A program made the translations under genes and the position numbers. 64,000 nucleotides of DNA from Methylovulum sp. (GTDB taxonomy: Bacteria; Pseudomonadota; Gammaproteobacteria; Methylococcales; Methylomonadaceae), in the NCBI GenBank assembly GCA_028712695.1, contig JAQTQZ010000011.1, positions 1 to 64,000 of the forward strand. The letters are read 5' to 3'. The notes under the pieces are model-generated. The model worked only from the letters and a program-made list of their open reading frames with translations. It was not told the DNA's origin and did not search any database. This document shows, one piece after another, positions 1 to 7,372 of this stretch (positions are counted from its first letter, which is position 1; each line of letters starts with the position of its first letter).

Positions 1-736
1 TGCCAATGCTGACGTAGGCTTCATTACGGGCGATGTCACTTGTGCCCGCCAAAGGCAGGGTATAAACCGTATGCGGGATGGCCACACCCTCTGCCAACGA
101 CGGGAAGTCGTGATCGAGAACTTCAATAGTTTCAGTGGTATAAAGCTCGCCTTCACGGAACAGATGGCCTATCTTCTCTTTTTTCTTGGTGTCCACGCTG
201 ACGACAGGATTACCTTGGGCTTCATAGGCCGCTTTCAATTCGGCAATGCGCGTGAACTGGGCATTACGGTTCACATGCCCGCCGGCAGACTTTTTTCTAG
301 TGCCCCGTGTGGGTATTAACGCTTTGCGCTTCACGTAGCCATGCGTTTTTAATAATTTCCTGACGATGTTACGGCTCACTTTAAAGCCTTGTCCGGCTAA
401 TAATTGGGCAAGTCCGGCACACGTCAAGTTAGTCCATTTGACTTTTTCATCCATAGGGTCGCCGGCGGTATGCTCTTTTAAAAGCAGCAAAAACACGTCA
501 TTAATAGCAGGGCGCTTTTCAAGCAAAGGCTTACGACCACCCCCCGATTGCCTACTGCTGTTTCCAGCCAATGTTTCGGCTTCACCCAGCTCTTTGATGC
601 CACGCACAACCGTATCGCGTGAACATCCAAACAGTTGGGCAATGTGACTGACCCCGCCATGTGGCAGTTTTAAAGCTTCAACCCCCGCATATGACCGCCT
701 GCTTTTCTCAGCTAGGCGGCTATACAATCCTTGCAT
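1..736 (-). CDS. ISAzo13-family transposase, 5' part (cut by window edge)
   Basis: DDE-type transposase of the ISAzo13 (Rhodopirellula-type) family, read on the minus strand from an ATG at 736 and leaving the window at base 1. An N-terminal helix-turn-helix region (HIAQLFGCSRDTVVRGIKEL) is followed by the family's GGGRK segment and the catalytic core start VSVDTKKKEKIG. An in-frame stop lies just upstream of the ATG, so this start is the only reasonable one. The frame is open throughout the visible 245 codons. Two short stretches do not fit the family: IPTRGTR near codon 145 and TLPLAGTS near codon 228. Both map to mini-insertions described separately. The C-terminal half lies outside the window, so intactness cannot be judged. 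Confidence 0.82.
   Translation of the reverse strand, partial: MQGLYSRLAEKSRRSYAGVEALKLPHGGVSHIAQLFGCSRDTVVRGIKELGEAETLAGNSSRQSGGGRKPLLEKRPAINDVFLLLLKEHTAGDPMDEKVKWTNLTCAGLAQLLAGQGFKVSRNIVRKLLKTHGYVKRKALIPTRGTRKKSAGGHVNRNAQFTRIAELKAAYEAQGNPVVSVDTKKKEKIGHLFREGELYTTETIEVLDHDFPSLAEGVAIPHTVYTLPLAGTSDIARNEAYVSIG
38..61 (-). repeat. 24-bp in-frame mini-insertion (copy D) in ISAzo13 transposase
   Basis: On the minus strand the insert begins ACCCTGCC, has a TTT loop, then GGCGGGCACAAGT. It interrupts what would otherwise read HTVY-DIARNEAYVSIG, adding the eight residues TLPLAGTS. The first half can pair with the second (CCTGCC with GGCGGG) as a small hairpin. It shares the ACCC start and the GGGCACAAGT end with copy B in the neighbouring IS3 remnant. 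The boundaries are inferred from the expected family protein. Confidence 0.6.
297..314 (-). repeat. 18-bp in-frame mini-insertion (copy A) in ISAzo13 transposase
   Basis: Minus-strand insert ACCCACACGGGGCACTAG follows the target TTAAT. Removing it joins VKRKAL- directly to -KKSAGGHVNRN, closer to the usual family protein. It shares ACCC, a G-run and GGGCAC with copies B and D. It is a multiple of three and free of stops. The right boundary is uncertain by one or two bases because an A-run follows. Confidence 0.55.
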
Positions 737-1046
737 TTGTTCTTCACAACTTTTGAATAGGGCTCAATCATTTTTAGGTTTGCAAAGACTTAATTTTTGC
801 CTAAATTTATCTCAACAATCGCCTTATTGTCGAAATTAATTTATGCTCATTCCTTAGCAGCCATTTGCTGCAATTCGTAGTCTACAGGCGACAAATAGCT
901 ATTGGCTGAGTGTTGCCGTTCCCTGTTGTAAAAGACTTCAATATATTCAAACACAGCCTGTTTAGCCTCAGATCGTGTTTGATAAGTCTCATGATGTATC
1001 AGTTCGGTTTTGAGCGTACGGAAGAAACTTTCTGATACGGCGTTAT

Positions 1047-1064
1047 ACCCAAGGGGCAGACCCT
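1047..1064 (+). repeat. 18-bp mini-insertion (copy C) in IS3 orfB, inverted relative to the gene
   Basis: Plus-strand ACCCAAGGGGCAGACCCT interrupts the catalytic CWDNAVSESFF motif, changing it to CWE-GLPLGY-NAVSESFF. Its ACCC start and GGGGCA core match copies A, B and D, but it lies in the opposite orientation relative to the coding strand. It splits an Asp codon and keeps the frame. Confidence 0.6.
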
Positions 1065-1204
1065 CCCAGCAATTACCTTTACGGCTCATACTCTGCCGGA
1101 TACCGAACTCCTTTAGCAAAGCCCTATGGCTATCCGAGGCATATTGGCTGCCCCGATCCGTATGCCACAACAAACCTTTGTCAGGTTTACGCTTCCAAAC
1201 AGCC

Positions 1205-1222
1205 ACTTGTGCCCCAGAGGGT
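1205..1222 (-). repeat. 18-bp in-frame mini-insertion (copy B) in IS3 orfB
   Basis: Minus-strand ACCCTCTGGGGCACAAGT follows TTAAT. Removing it restores an ATG codon and the expected family reading ALL-M-AVWKRKP in place of ALLIPSGAQVAVWKRKP. Its last ten bases, GGGCACAAGT, are identical to the end of copy D about 1.2 kb away in a different transposase family. Confidence 0.65.
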
Positions 1223-1461
1223 ATTAACAAGGCGTCGTTGACGAGCTTGGCACGCATATGTCCCGCCATTGACCAACCGACCACTTGTCGTGAATAACTC
1301 TCTGGCGGTTTGGGCAATGGGCTTATCGCTTTCATTGGCCAGCTTGACGGCTGACTCTCTAAATTCAGCGCTATAGGTTTTGGCTTTTTCTTGGCTCATA
1401 TTAGGATCACACTCTTTTCAGGATATTTTAAATTGTGTGTCCGGTTTAGTGTAGCCACATC

Positions 1462-2101
1462 AGGCAACAATTGGCTGCATTGCCAGGACAAGCAGGACAA
1501 CGGCAGATAGACCTTGTTTTTTTGACGAGTCCGGTTTCACCCTGGAACCCTGCATCCCCTATGCCTGGCAGCCTGTGGGGAAAGCCATCGGTGTGCCTTG
1601 TGCCAAAAGCAGCCGCCTTGCGTGTTGGGTTTTATGAACAAAAACGGCCCGTTCCAATCGTGGGTATTTGAACAAAGCGTCACCACGGCGATTGTAGTGG
1701 CTTGCATTGATCGCTTTGCACAAGCCTTGGAACGCCCCACCGTGTTGGTGGTCGACAATGCGCCAACTCATGCGAGCCAGGAGTTTAAGGACAATATAGC
1801 CAATATGATATAAATTGATGGTGTAAAAAAGGCGATAGCTAGGACTGCCCGTCCTTCGAGGACGCACAGTACTTATCAGATTATTTTGGATTGGCTATAT
1901 TGACCGATGGCGGGAGCAATTGTGACGATTTTATCCATCGCGCCTTATTCACCGGAACGCAACCTGATAGAAATTCTTTGGTGGAAAATAAAATACGAAT
2001 GGATGCCTTTTTCCGCTTACAGCCCTTTTCTGTCACTCAAGCAAAACCTCTTTGATATTCTTGCCAACATTGGCAAAACTTACCAAATCGAATTTGCTTG
2101 A
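1462..2101 (+). pseudogene. IS630-family transposase remnant, frameshifted and split by a MITE
   Basis: DDE transposase fragments of the IS630 family: FDESGFTLEPCIPYAW (read after correcting a one-base loss in a run of seven T near 1525), then LGFMNKNGPFQSWVFEQ, then VLVVDNAPTHASQEFKDNI, then PYSPERNLIEILWWKIKYEW to the end. At least three frame changes are needed: about 1525, about 1620 and about 1920. A 99-bp palindromic element interrupts it at 1798-1896. The N-terminal DNA-binding part is absent; the remnant begins where the IS3 end stops. It is clearly dead. Confidence 0.82.
1798..1896. mobile_element. 99-bp MITE-like element inserted in the IS630 remnant
   Basis: The element begins AGCCAAT and ends ATTGGCT (inverted repeats) and is flanked on both sides by ATAT, consistent with a TA-centred target duplication as made by IS630/Tc1-type transposases. 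Removing the element and one duplicate restores the reading EFKDNI-DRWREQ expected for IS630 proteins. The interior holds a hairpin at 1844-1870 (ACTG..GTCCT-tcg-AGGAC..CAGT). No coding capacity. It probably moves by a transposase supplied in trans. Confidence 0.7.
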
Positions 2102-2261
2102 AGGAATGTTAAATAACTTTTGCACTACTACTTACAAGTGTCCACATTGTGTTGTCAGCCAGTGCAGGGTGTAACAACAAGACGGTCTGCCAAGACACGG
2201 TTGGCTTTTGGCGGAGGCGTATCCTGCTCCTTGCTTTTGTGCGCGGAAAATCTGCCGGTTT

Positions 2262-3329
2262 CTACTGAAGGCGCTTTATGGTAAGCAGTGTAATGGCTAA
2301 TACTGTAAGGCTTGGTATAAACGCCATGAGGGGTGGGTTAAGGTCATAAATTAGGCCAATATGCCCGACTGTGATGTCGAAGATATTGAAGCCCATCCCA
2401 ATAACTGCGCCTATCAGTATTCTTGCGCCCACGTTAATCCCCCGTCTGACCCCGATGACAAAGGGTGTTGAAACCAGTAGCATGACAAATATGACTAATG
2501 GGTTAACTATGCGGCCCCATAAGGCCATTTCAAAAGTATGTGATTTTTGTTGGTTGTCTTTTAAAAACTTAACATACATTGCCAGATCGTAAAGCGATAG
2601 GTTATCCGGGTTAACGACCACAATTTTGAGCAAATCAGGTGCGATCGATGATTTCCATACGCGTTCGTTTTCTGTGCTACTACGCATTTGTTCCGGCGAA
2701 ATATCAGATTGTTTTACATTATGCAGTTGCCATTGCTGATTGCCGAGAAATTGTGCGCGTTCTGCATGTATTGACCGGTACAAATGTTGCTGTCCATCAA
2801 CTTCATAAATACTAATATCGGCCAAGTCGCCGTTCTCTTCTACCTGACGGACATTAATGAACTGCCTTTCTTCACGCAACCATAAACCATAGCGGGTTTT
2901 TAGCATAACTTGCTGGTTTTGGCTGGTTACTTTGATAAGCTGCGCTTTTTCTTCGGCACTGGGAGCGACAAATTCACCAACCAACACAGCGGTTGTGGCC
3001 AATAGCATACCCGCTAGCATAACGGATTTTATGATGCCAAAGACCGGCAAGCCTGCCGCACGCATGGCGATCAGCTCACGATAATTGCCCATATTGCCTA
3101 ATGCAAACAGGCTGCCTAACAAAGCGGATGCAGGCATCAGTTCATAAAACACGGTAGGCGATGTTAGCGCTAAAAAATAAAAGACTTCTGTTAAGCCATA
3201 GCTACCTTTGCCTATGTCGTCGAGCTCATCACTTAGCGTGAATAAATTAAATAAGGTCAGTAATAATAGCTGGGCAATAAAAGCGCTTTTTAAAATTTCT
3301 TTGACTATATAACGGGTTAATACATTCAT
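2262..3329 (-). CDS. lptG: LPS export ABC transporter permease LptG
   Basis: Inner-membrane permease of the LptB2FG complex, which extracts lipopolysaccharide from the inner membrane and pushes it onto the LptC-LptA bridge. The 355 residues match the family length. The N-terminal membrane segment (FIAQLLLLTLFNLF), the coupling region GNYRELIAMRAAG, a periplasmic jellyroll-type region (about residues 130-260) and C-terminal membrane helices are visible. Its ATG overlaps the lptF stop by four bases (ATGA), so the pair is translationally coupled in the order lptF-lptG. The IS graveyard lies directly downstream but the C-terminus looks complete. Confidence 0.93.
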   Translation of the reverse strand: MNVLTRYIVKEILKSAFIAQLLLLTLFNLFTLSDELDDIGKGSYGLTEVFYFLALTSPTVFYELMPASALLGSLFALGNMGNYRELIAMRAAGLPVFGIIKSVMLAGMLLATTAVLVGEFVAPSAEEKAQLIKVTSQNQQVMLKTRYGLWLREERQFINVRQVEENGDLADISIYEVDGQQHLYRSIHAERAQFLGNQQWQLHNVKQSDISPEQMRSSTENERVWKSSIAPDLLKIVVVNPDNLSLYDLAMYVKFLKDNQQKSHTFEMALWGRIVNPLVIFVMLLVSTPFVIGVRRGINVGARILIGAVIGMGFNIFDITVGHIGLIYDLNPPLMAFIPSLTVLAITLLTIKRLQ

Positions 3330-4432
3330 AATGATACTTTAGCGCGTATAGTTATTATCAGCCACCGCCAACCATACAGATATGCCAATAAAACGAGGCC
3401 TGCCAACAACAAGAATGCGTTCGCGCCTACGCTGCCCAGCCAGACAGGGATAACCTCTTTGCTTACCCAAAGTTGGCTAAGTCGAGCCAGATTGCCATAA
3501 ATGAAGTAGATTAAAAAGCCAATCAGGATGTTGCCGTAAATCCCGCCGCGTGGCGCGGTCTGGGCTAATGGCACGCCAAGGAATGCGAACAGGACAAGGC
3601 TTAAAGGAATAAAAAATCGGCGTTGCAGCTCAGCCTTATCGGCAAGCGTGGCAGATTGCCATAAATCTTCAATCTGTTCCGCAGACCTATTAAGGTTAAC
3701 CGTAGAGGTCTTTTCTTCTATTCTTACGGCATATTCTGCAAAAGTTTCAAAGACATAGTCAACGCTTCCTGGTTTGCCAAGCACGCGCTCCCCTTGTTCA
3801 AAATTGATGTAACGGCCTTCTGGTAAATTCAGCACACGTGCGACTTTGGCATTAATGATTCCTGGTATGCCCTGTTGTTTTGTTTGTACGAATAGTTGGT
3901 GCATAATTTTATCGGTACTTATGCTTTCGACATAAAGGACTAAGTCACCTTGGCTGTATTCACTAAATTTTCCCGCCGCTATGCCCCTAAGGTCTGATGA
4001 GTCTTCATCATGTTGCATTAACTTTACTACTTGGGCTTCAGCCCAGGGTGCGGTATATAAAGATAAGCTACCGGCGATAACACTAAGTGGCAACACTAAC
4101 AGAAACACCGCGCGATAAATGGTCTTAGGCCCGCCGCCCGCTGAAAATATCGCGGACATTTCTTGATCACGATACATCCGTCCCAAAACCATCAATACCG
4201 CCATAAACAGTGAGGCTGGCAACAGCTCTGTACTGGTCGTTATGGTTTTTAAGGAGAGGATGGACAGCAATGTGTCACTGGAAACGCTCCCTTCAATCGC
4301 CTTGTCGAGGACTCTGATAAAGCTTCTGCTGACAATCACTACAACAATTACTGTCCAAACGGCTGCTAGGGTTTTCAGTAAATCTTTTGCGATCATATTC
4401 TCGAGTACGCTAATGATAGTGCGCCGTGTCAT
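3326..4432 (-). CDS. lptF: LPS export ABC transporter permease LptF
   Basis: Partner permease of LptG. Residues MTRRTIISVLENMIAKDLLKT align with the LptF N-terminus, so the ATG at 4432 is chosen over an upstream start at 4513 that would add 27 unrelated residues. The cytoplasmic coupling segment RDQEMSAIFSAGG, the periplasmic middle region and C-terminal helices are all present. It is divergent from pepA, with about 150 bp between the two starts, as is common in Gammaproteobacteria. Confidence 0.92.
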   Translation of the reverse strand: MTRRTIISVLENMIAKDLLKTLAAVWTVIVVVIVSRSFIRVLDKAIEGSVSSDTLLSILSLKTITTSTELLPASLFMAVLMVLGRMYRDQEMSAIFSAGGGPKTIYRAVFLLVLPLSVIAGSLSLYTAPWAEAQVVKLMQHDEDSSDLRGIAAGKFSEYSQGDLVLYVESISTDKIMHQLFVQTKQQGIPGIINAKVARVLNLPEGRYINFEQGERVLGKPGSVDYVFETFAEYAVRIEEKTSTVNLNRSAEQIEDLWQSATLADKAELQRRFFIPLSLVLFAFLGVPLAQTAPRGGIYGNILIGFLIYFIYGNLARLSQLWVSKEVIPVWLGSVGANAFLLLAGLVLLAYLYGWRWLIITIRAKVSL

Positions 4433-4470
4433 TTTGTGGCCTTTGGGGGATATACTGCCAAGCTTATCTC

Positions 4471-4499
4471 CTGAATCAAATTGTGTAGTGTTGTATAAT
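4471..4499 (+). promoter_or_regulatory. candidate sigma-70 promoter for pepA
   Basis: A perfect TATAAT at 4494-4499 is preceded at 17-bp spacing by CTGAAT (4471-4476), a weak -35. It lies about 80 bp upstream of the chosen pepA start, in the lptF/pepA divergent region. Prediction only. Confidence 0.4.
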
Positions 4500-4579
4500 C
4501 CCGCATTAAACAAACGTCCTGACCAGGCTTTTTAGTGGATCAAGACAACTTTTTCTTTCGCAACCAGATTATAAATGTT

Positions 4580-6073
4580 ATGGACTATTCTATAGAAACC
4601 GCGCCATTAGAAAAACTGCAATGTGATTGCATCATTGTCGGTATTTACCAAGATCAGCAACTTAGTCTTTCAGCAAACATTCTCGACAATAGCACACAAG
4701 GGCTTATAAAAAAAATTATCAGCAGGGGTGACATTAGTGGGAAAAATGGTGAAACCGTGCTGCTTAATGCCATTCCCGATAGCCCTATTGAACGCATTTT
4801 ACTCGTTGGGCTCGGCGAGAATAAACCATTATCGGGTAAAAGTTACATTAAGGCACTGGCGGCGGCGATAATCAGCTTAAAAAAACCATATATAAAATCT
4901 GTTGTTTGCTGTCTTTCCGAATGTGTCGTTGAAGACAATGGTTGGCAATGGAAAGTGCGGCAAGTTGTTGAAACGTTTAACGATGCGGCTTATCAATTTA
5001 CTGAGACAAAGTCGGATAAGGAAACAGAAAGCAAGCTAGAAAAAATCATTATTCCTGTGCCAGAAACAGAGCAGGTTCCGGCACAAACAGGACTTTTACA
5101 AGGTAAGGCCATTGCTGACGGGGTGGTTCTGACAAAACGGCTGGCCGATTTGCCGGGTAATATTTGTACTCCCAGCTATCTTGTCGAGCAGGCAATGGAG
5201 TTGGGTAAACATTATGCCAGCCTTAAGGTTGGTTGCTTGGAAGAGGCCGATATGGCCGCATTGGGCATGAACGCCTTGCTGTCTGTTTCAAGAGGAAGCC
5301 GCCAGTCGGCCAAGCTGATTACCCTAGACTACCAAGGAGGGGAGAAAAACGCCAAGCCCATCGTTTTGATTGGCAAAGGGCTTACTTTTGATGCAGGCGG
5401 TATTTCTTTAAAACCCGGCTTGGGCATGGATGAAATGAAATACGATATGTGTGGTGGTGCCGCAGTGCTAGGTACATTGCAAGCGGTAGCGCAAATGAAA
5501 TTGCCGCTAAATATCATTGGCCTGATCCCATCGTCGGAAAATATGCCCGATGGGGATGCCAACAAGCCGGGCGACATAATCACCAGCATGTCCGGTAAGA
5601 CCATTGAAGTGTTGAACACCGATGCCGAGGGGCGTTTGCTCTTATGCGACACGCTGACCTATACAGAACGTTATCACCCCGACGTTGTAATTGATTTGGC
5701 GACGTTGACCGGCGCGTGTTTGGTTGCATTGGGCCGGATCCCTAGTGGTTTGCTTGGTAATGACGATGAGTTGTGCAATGACCTTTTGGTGGCCAGCGAA
5801 ACGGCCAACGACAGTATCTGGCGTTTACCGCTATGGGAAGAATATCAGGAGCTGTTGAAATCCAATTTTGCAGATATGGCCAACATTGGTGGCAAAGATG
5901 CAGGCACGATAACAGCCGCTTGTTTTCTATCGCGGTTTGCCGAGAATTTCCGTTGGGCGCATCTGGATATTGCGGGGACCGCTTGGCGTACCGGGCAAAC
6001 TAAAGGCGCAACGGGGCGTCCCGTGCCGTTATTGAGCCAATACTTGATAAATCGGGCGGCGTTGCAGGTATAA
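4580..6073 (+). CDS. pepA: leucyl aminopeptidase (cytosol aminopeptidase)
   Basis: M17-family, two-metal aminopeptidase that removes N-terminal residues from peptides; family members also bind DNA at recombination sites. The ATG at 4580 (MDYSIETAPLEKLQCDC) aligns with the family N-terminus; an upstream GTG at 4535 would add 15 unmatched residues. Metal and catalytic motifs are visible: GKGLTFDAGGISLKP around residue 265, DMCGGAA around 288, and the signature NTDAEGRL around 346. At 497 residues it is of usual length. It is followed immediately by holC, whose ATG starts on the next base. Confidence 0.94.
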   Translation: MDYSIETAPLEKLQCDCIIVGIYQDQQLSLSANILDNSTQGLIKKIISRGDISGKNGETVLLNAIPDSPIERILLVGLGENKPLSGKSYIKALAAAIISLKKPYIKSVVCCLSECVVEDNGWQWKVRQVVETFNDAAYQFTETKSDKETESKLEKIIIPVPETEQVPAQTGLLQGKAIADGVVLTKRLADLPGNICTPSYLVEQAMELGKHYASLKVGCLEEADMAALGMNALLSVSRGSRQSAKLITLDYQGGEKNAKPIVLIGKGLTFDAGGISLKPGLGMDEMKYDMCGGAAVLGTLQAVAQMKLPLNIIGLIPSSENMPDGDANKPGDIITSMSGKTIEVLNTDAEGRLLLCDTLTYTERYHPDVVIDLATLTGACLVALGRIPSGLLGNDDELCNDLLVASETANDSIWRLPLWEEYQELLKSNFADMANIGGKDAGTITAACFLSRFAENFRWAHLDIAGTAWRTGQTKGATGRPVPLLSQYLINRAALQV

Positions 6074-6508
6074 ATGGCCAAAGTTAGTTTTTACTTGCTG
6101 CCTTCCGATTCTGCGCAAGAACGCTATCTGTTTGCTTGCAAGTTAATAGAAAAATCTTACCGTAGCGGTTGCTTTTGTTATGTGCTGACTGATTCAGCCG
6201 AGCAAAGCCGGTTGCTTGACGATTTGCTCTGGACATTCAGGGCGGGCAGCTTTATTCCGCATCAGCTGTATAGCGGCGGACTGCCTGCCATTGAAAAAGT
6301 GATTTTGATAGGGTCAATTAATCCGCCTGGGCGTTGGCAAAACAACCTGATTAACCTGTCTTCACACTGTCCAGGGCATTTCCAACAAGCCGGACGTATT
6401 CTGGAGATACTTGATGCCAGCGAAGCGACCAAGGCCGCTGGTCGAGAACGTTATCGGCAATATCAGCAGGCGGGGATTGATGTGATTACGCATAAAATTG
6501 ACCGCTAG
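6074..6508 (+). CDS. holC: DNA polymerase III subunit chi
   Basis: Small clamp-loader accessory subunit that links the polymerase III holoenzyme to single-strand binding protein. The start MAKVSFYLLPSD, the internal RLLDDLLWTFRAGSFIPH and the C-terminal RYRQYQQAG pattern are typical of HolC. At 144 residues it has the family length. The start codon directly abuts the pepA stop. pepA-holC-valS is a conserved gammaproteobacterial order, here interrupted by one extra gene before valS. Confidence 0.9.
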   Translation: MAKVSFYLLPSDSAQERYLFACKLIEKSYRSGCFCYVLTDSAEQSRLLDDLLWTFRAGSFIPHQLYSGGLPAIEKVILIGSINPPGRWQNNLINLSSHCPGHFQQAGRILEILDASEATKAAGRERYRQYQQAGIDVITHKIDR

Positions 6509-6563
6509 ACAACACTGTGAATAAATTGAACATGCAAAAAACCATCGGATTGATTAAGTAAAT

Positions 6564-7256
6564 ATGCCCAGACAATTAGCTTGTTGGGTTATTGCCATTA
6601 TGGGTTTATTGCCCGCCCTAAGCAGGGGACAACAAAATTTATTTAATGTGCCTTCGGCGGATATTACCGAAGAAGGGCATTTCTTTTTTCAACAGCAATT
6701 CAATTTTTTTATTGGTCCTAGCGGTTCCAGTAACACCACCCTTGATTATGGATTAGGGCATGAATTAGAAGTGGGCATCAATCTGTTCAATGTCGATATG
6801 GGGGAAACTAACGGGGAAATTCAAAACCCCTTTATGCTATTAAATTTTCAGAAGGGCTTCACCCTATCTGAGAACTATAAAATAAGTTTTGGCACGCAAA
6901 CGGGTGTGACGCCACCGATTTATCACGGATTGACAGAAGTGCCCAGTTTTTCATATATCGATAATGCAGTCGATTTAAAACACTGGGGGAAATATTATCT
7001 TGGTGGTTATTATGCTGATTCTGCTTATGCGGGCCGCAATGCAGTCGGTGTAATGGCGGGTGTGGATTACCCGTTGCTTGAAAATAGGTTTCACCTGATG
7101 GGGGATCTGATAGCAGGAAATACAAGTATTAGTGTTGCGGTATTGGGTGCGGTAGTGTATTTACCTAATAAGTGGCAATTATCTTTAGGGGCTCAGCTGC
7201 CAGCTCCTAGCACCAATAATGACTATGGATTGGTGTTTGAAATTACCAAGTTGTAA
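6564..7256 (+). CDS. exported protein, probable outer-membrane beta-barrel
   Basis: A 230-residue protein with a signal peptide (MPRQLACWVIAIMGLLPALSRG). The mature part has alternating hydrophobic and polar strands rich in Gly, Tyr and Asn (for example LDYGLGHELEVGINLFN, YYLGGYYADSAY, WQLSLGAQLP) and a C-terminus close to a barrel-type ending. No enzyme motif is visible. It sits between holC and valS, which are normally adjacent, and has about 55 bp upstream, so it may be co-transcribed. The barrel assignment is inferred from composition only; the family is not recognised. Confidence 0.6.
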   Translation: MPRQLACWVIAIMGLLPALSRGQQNLFNVPSADITEEGHFFFQQQFNFFIGPSGSSNTTLDYGLGHELEVGINLFNVDMGETNGEIQNPFMLLNFQKGFTLSENYKISFGTQTGVTPPIYHGLTEVPSFSYIDNAVDLKHWGKYYLGGYYADSAYAGRNAVGVMAGVDYPLLENRFHLMGDLIAGNTSISVAVLGAVVYLPNKWQLSLGAQLPAPSTNNDYGLVFEITKL

Positions 7257-7372
7257 TACTAAACCGCAGCTTAACAACAGTGCTAACCAGATTGTGGTTG
7301 AAAAAGTATTATTTTATTGACCCAACGTTTTTAAATCAAACAACACTATTTCAGACTAAAGAGTAACTATTT

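Larger units (their letters stand above)
847..1399 (-). pseudogene. IS3-family transposase remnant, orfA start fused to orfB end by internal deletion
   Basis: From the ATG at 1399 the first 35 codons are an IS3-family OrfA start (MSQEKAKTYSAEF...QTAREL). The sequence then jumps, near 1295, into the OrfB integrase core in another frame (YSRQVVGWSMAGHMRAKLV). The rest of orfA and the first half of orfB, including the first catalytic aspartate region, are missing, so this copy cannot make transposase. The remaining OrfB part keeps HTDRGSQY with the second Asp and AVSESFF with the Glu, and ends at 847. It carries two 18-bp mini-insertions (copies B and C). A plausible IS end lies upstream at about 1437-1459 (minus strand TGTGGCTACACTAAACCGGA). 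No matching end is visible beyond 847. Confidence 0.8.

Noticed and set aside
38..1222. Mini-insertions read as translational bypass elements or introns
   Set aside because: All are multiples of three without stops, so simple in-frame translation explains them; no take-off/landing or splice signals are seen.
4535..4579. Upstream GTG start for pepA
   Set aside because: The 15 extra residues do not match the family and the ATG at 4580 aligns with the known N-terminus.
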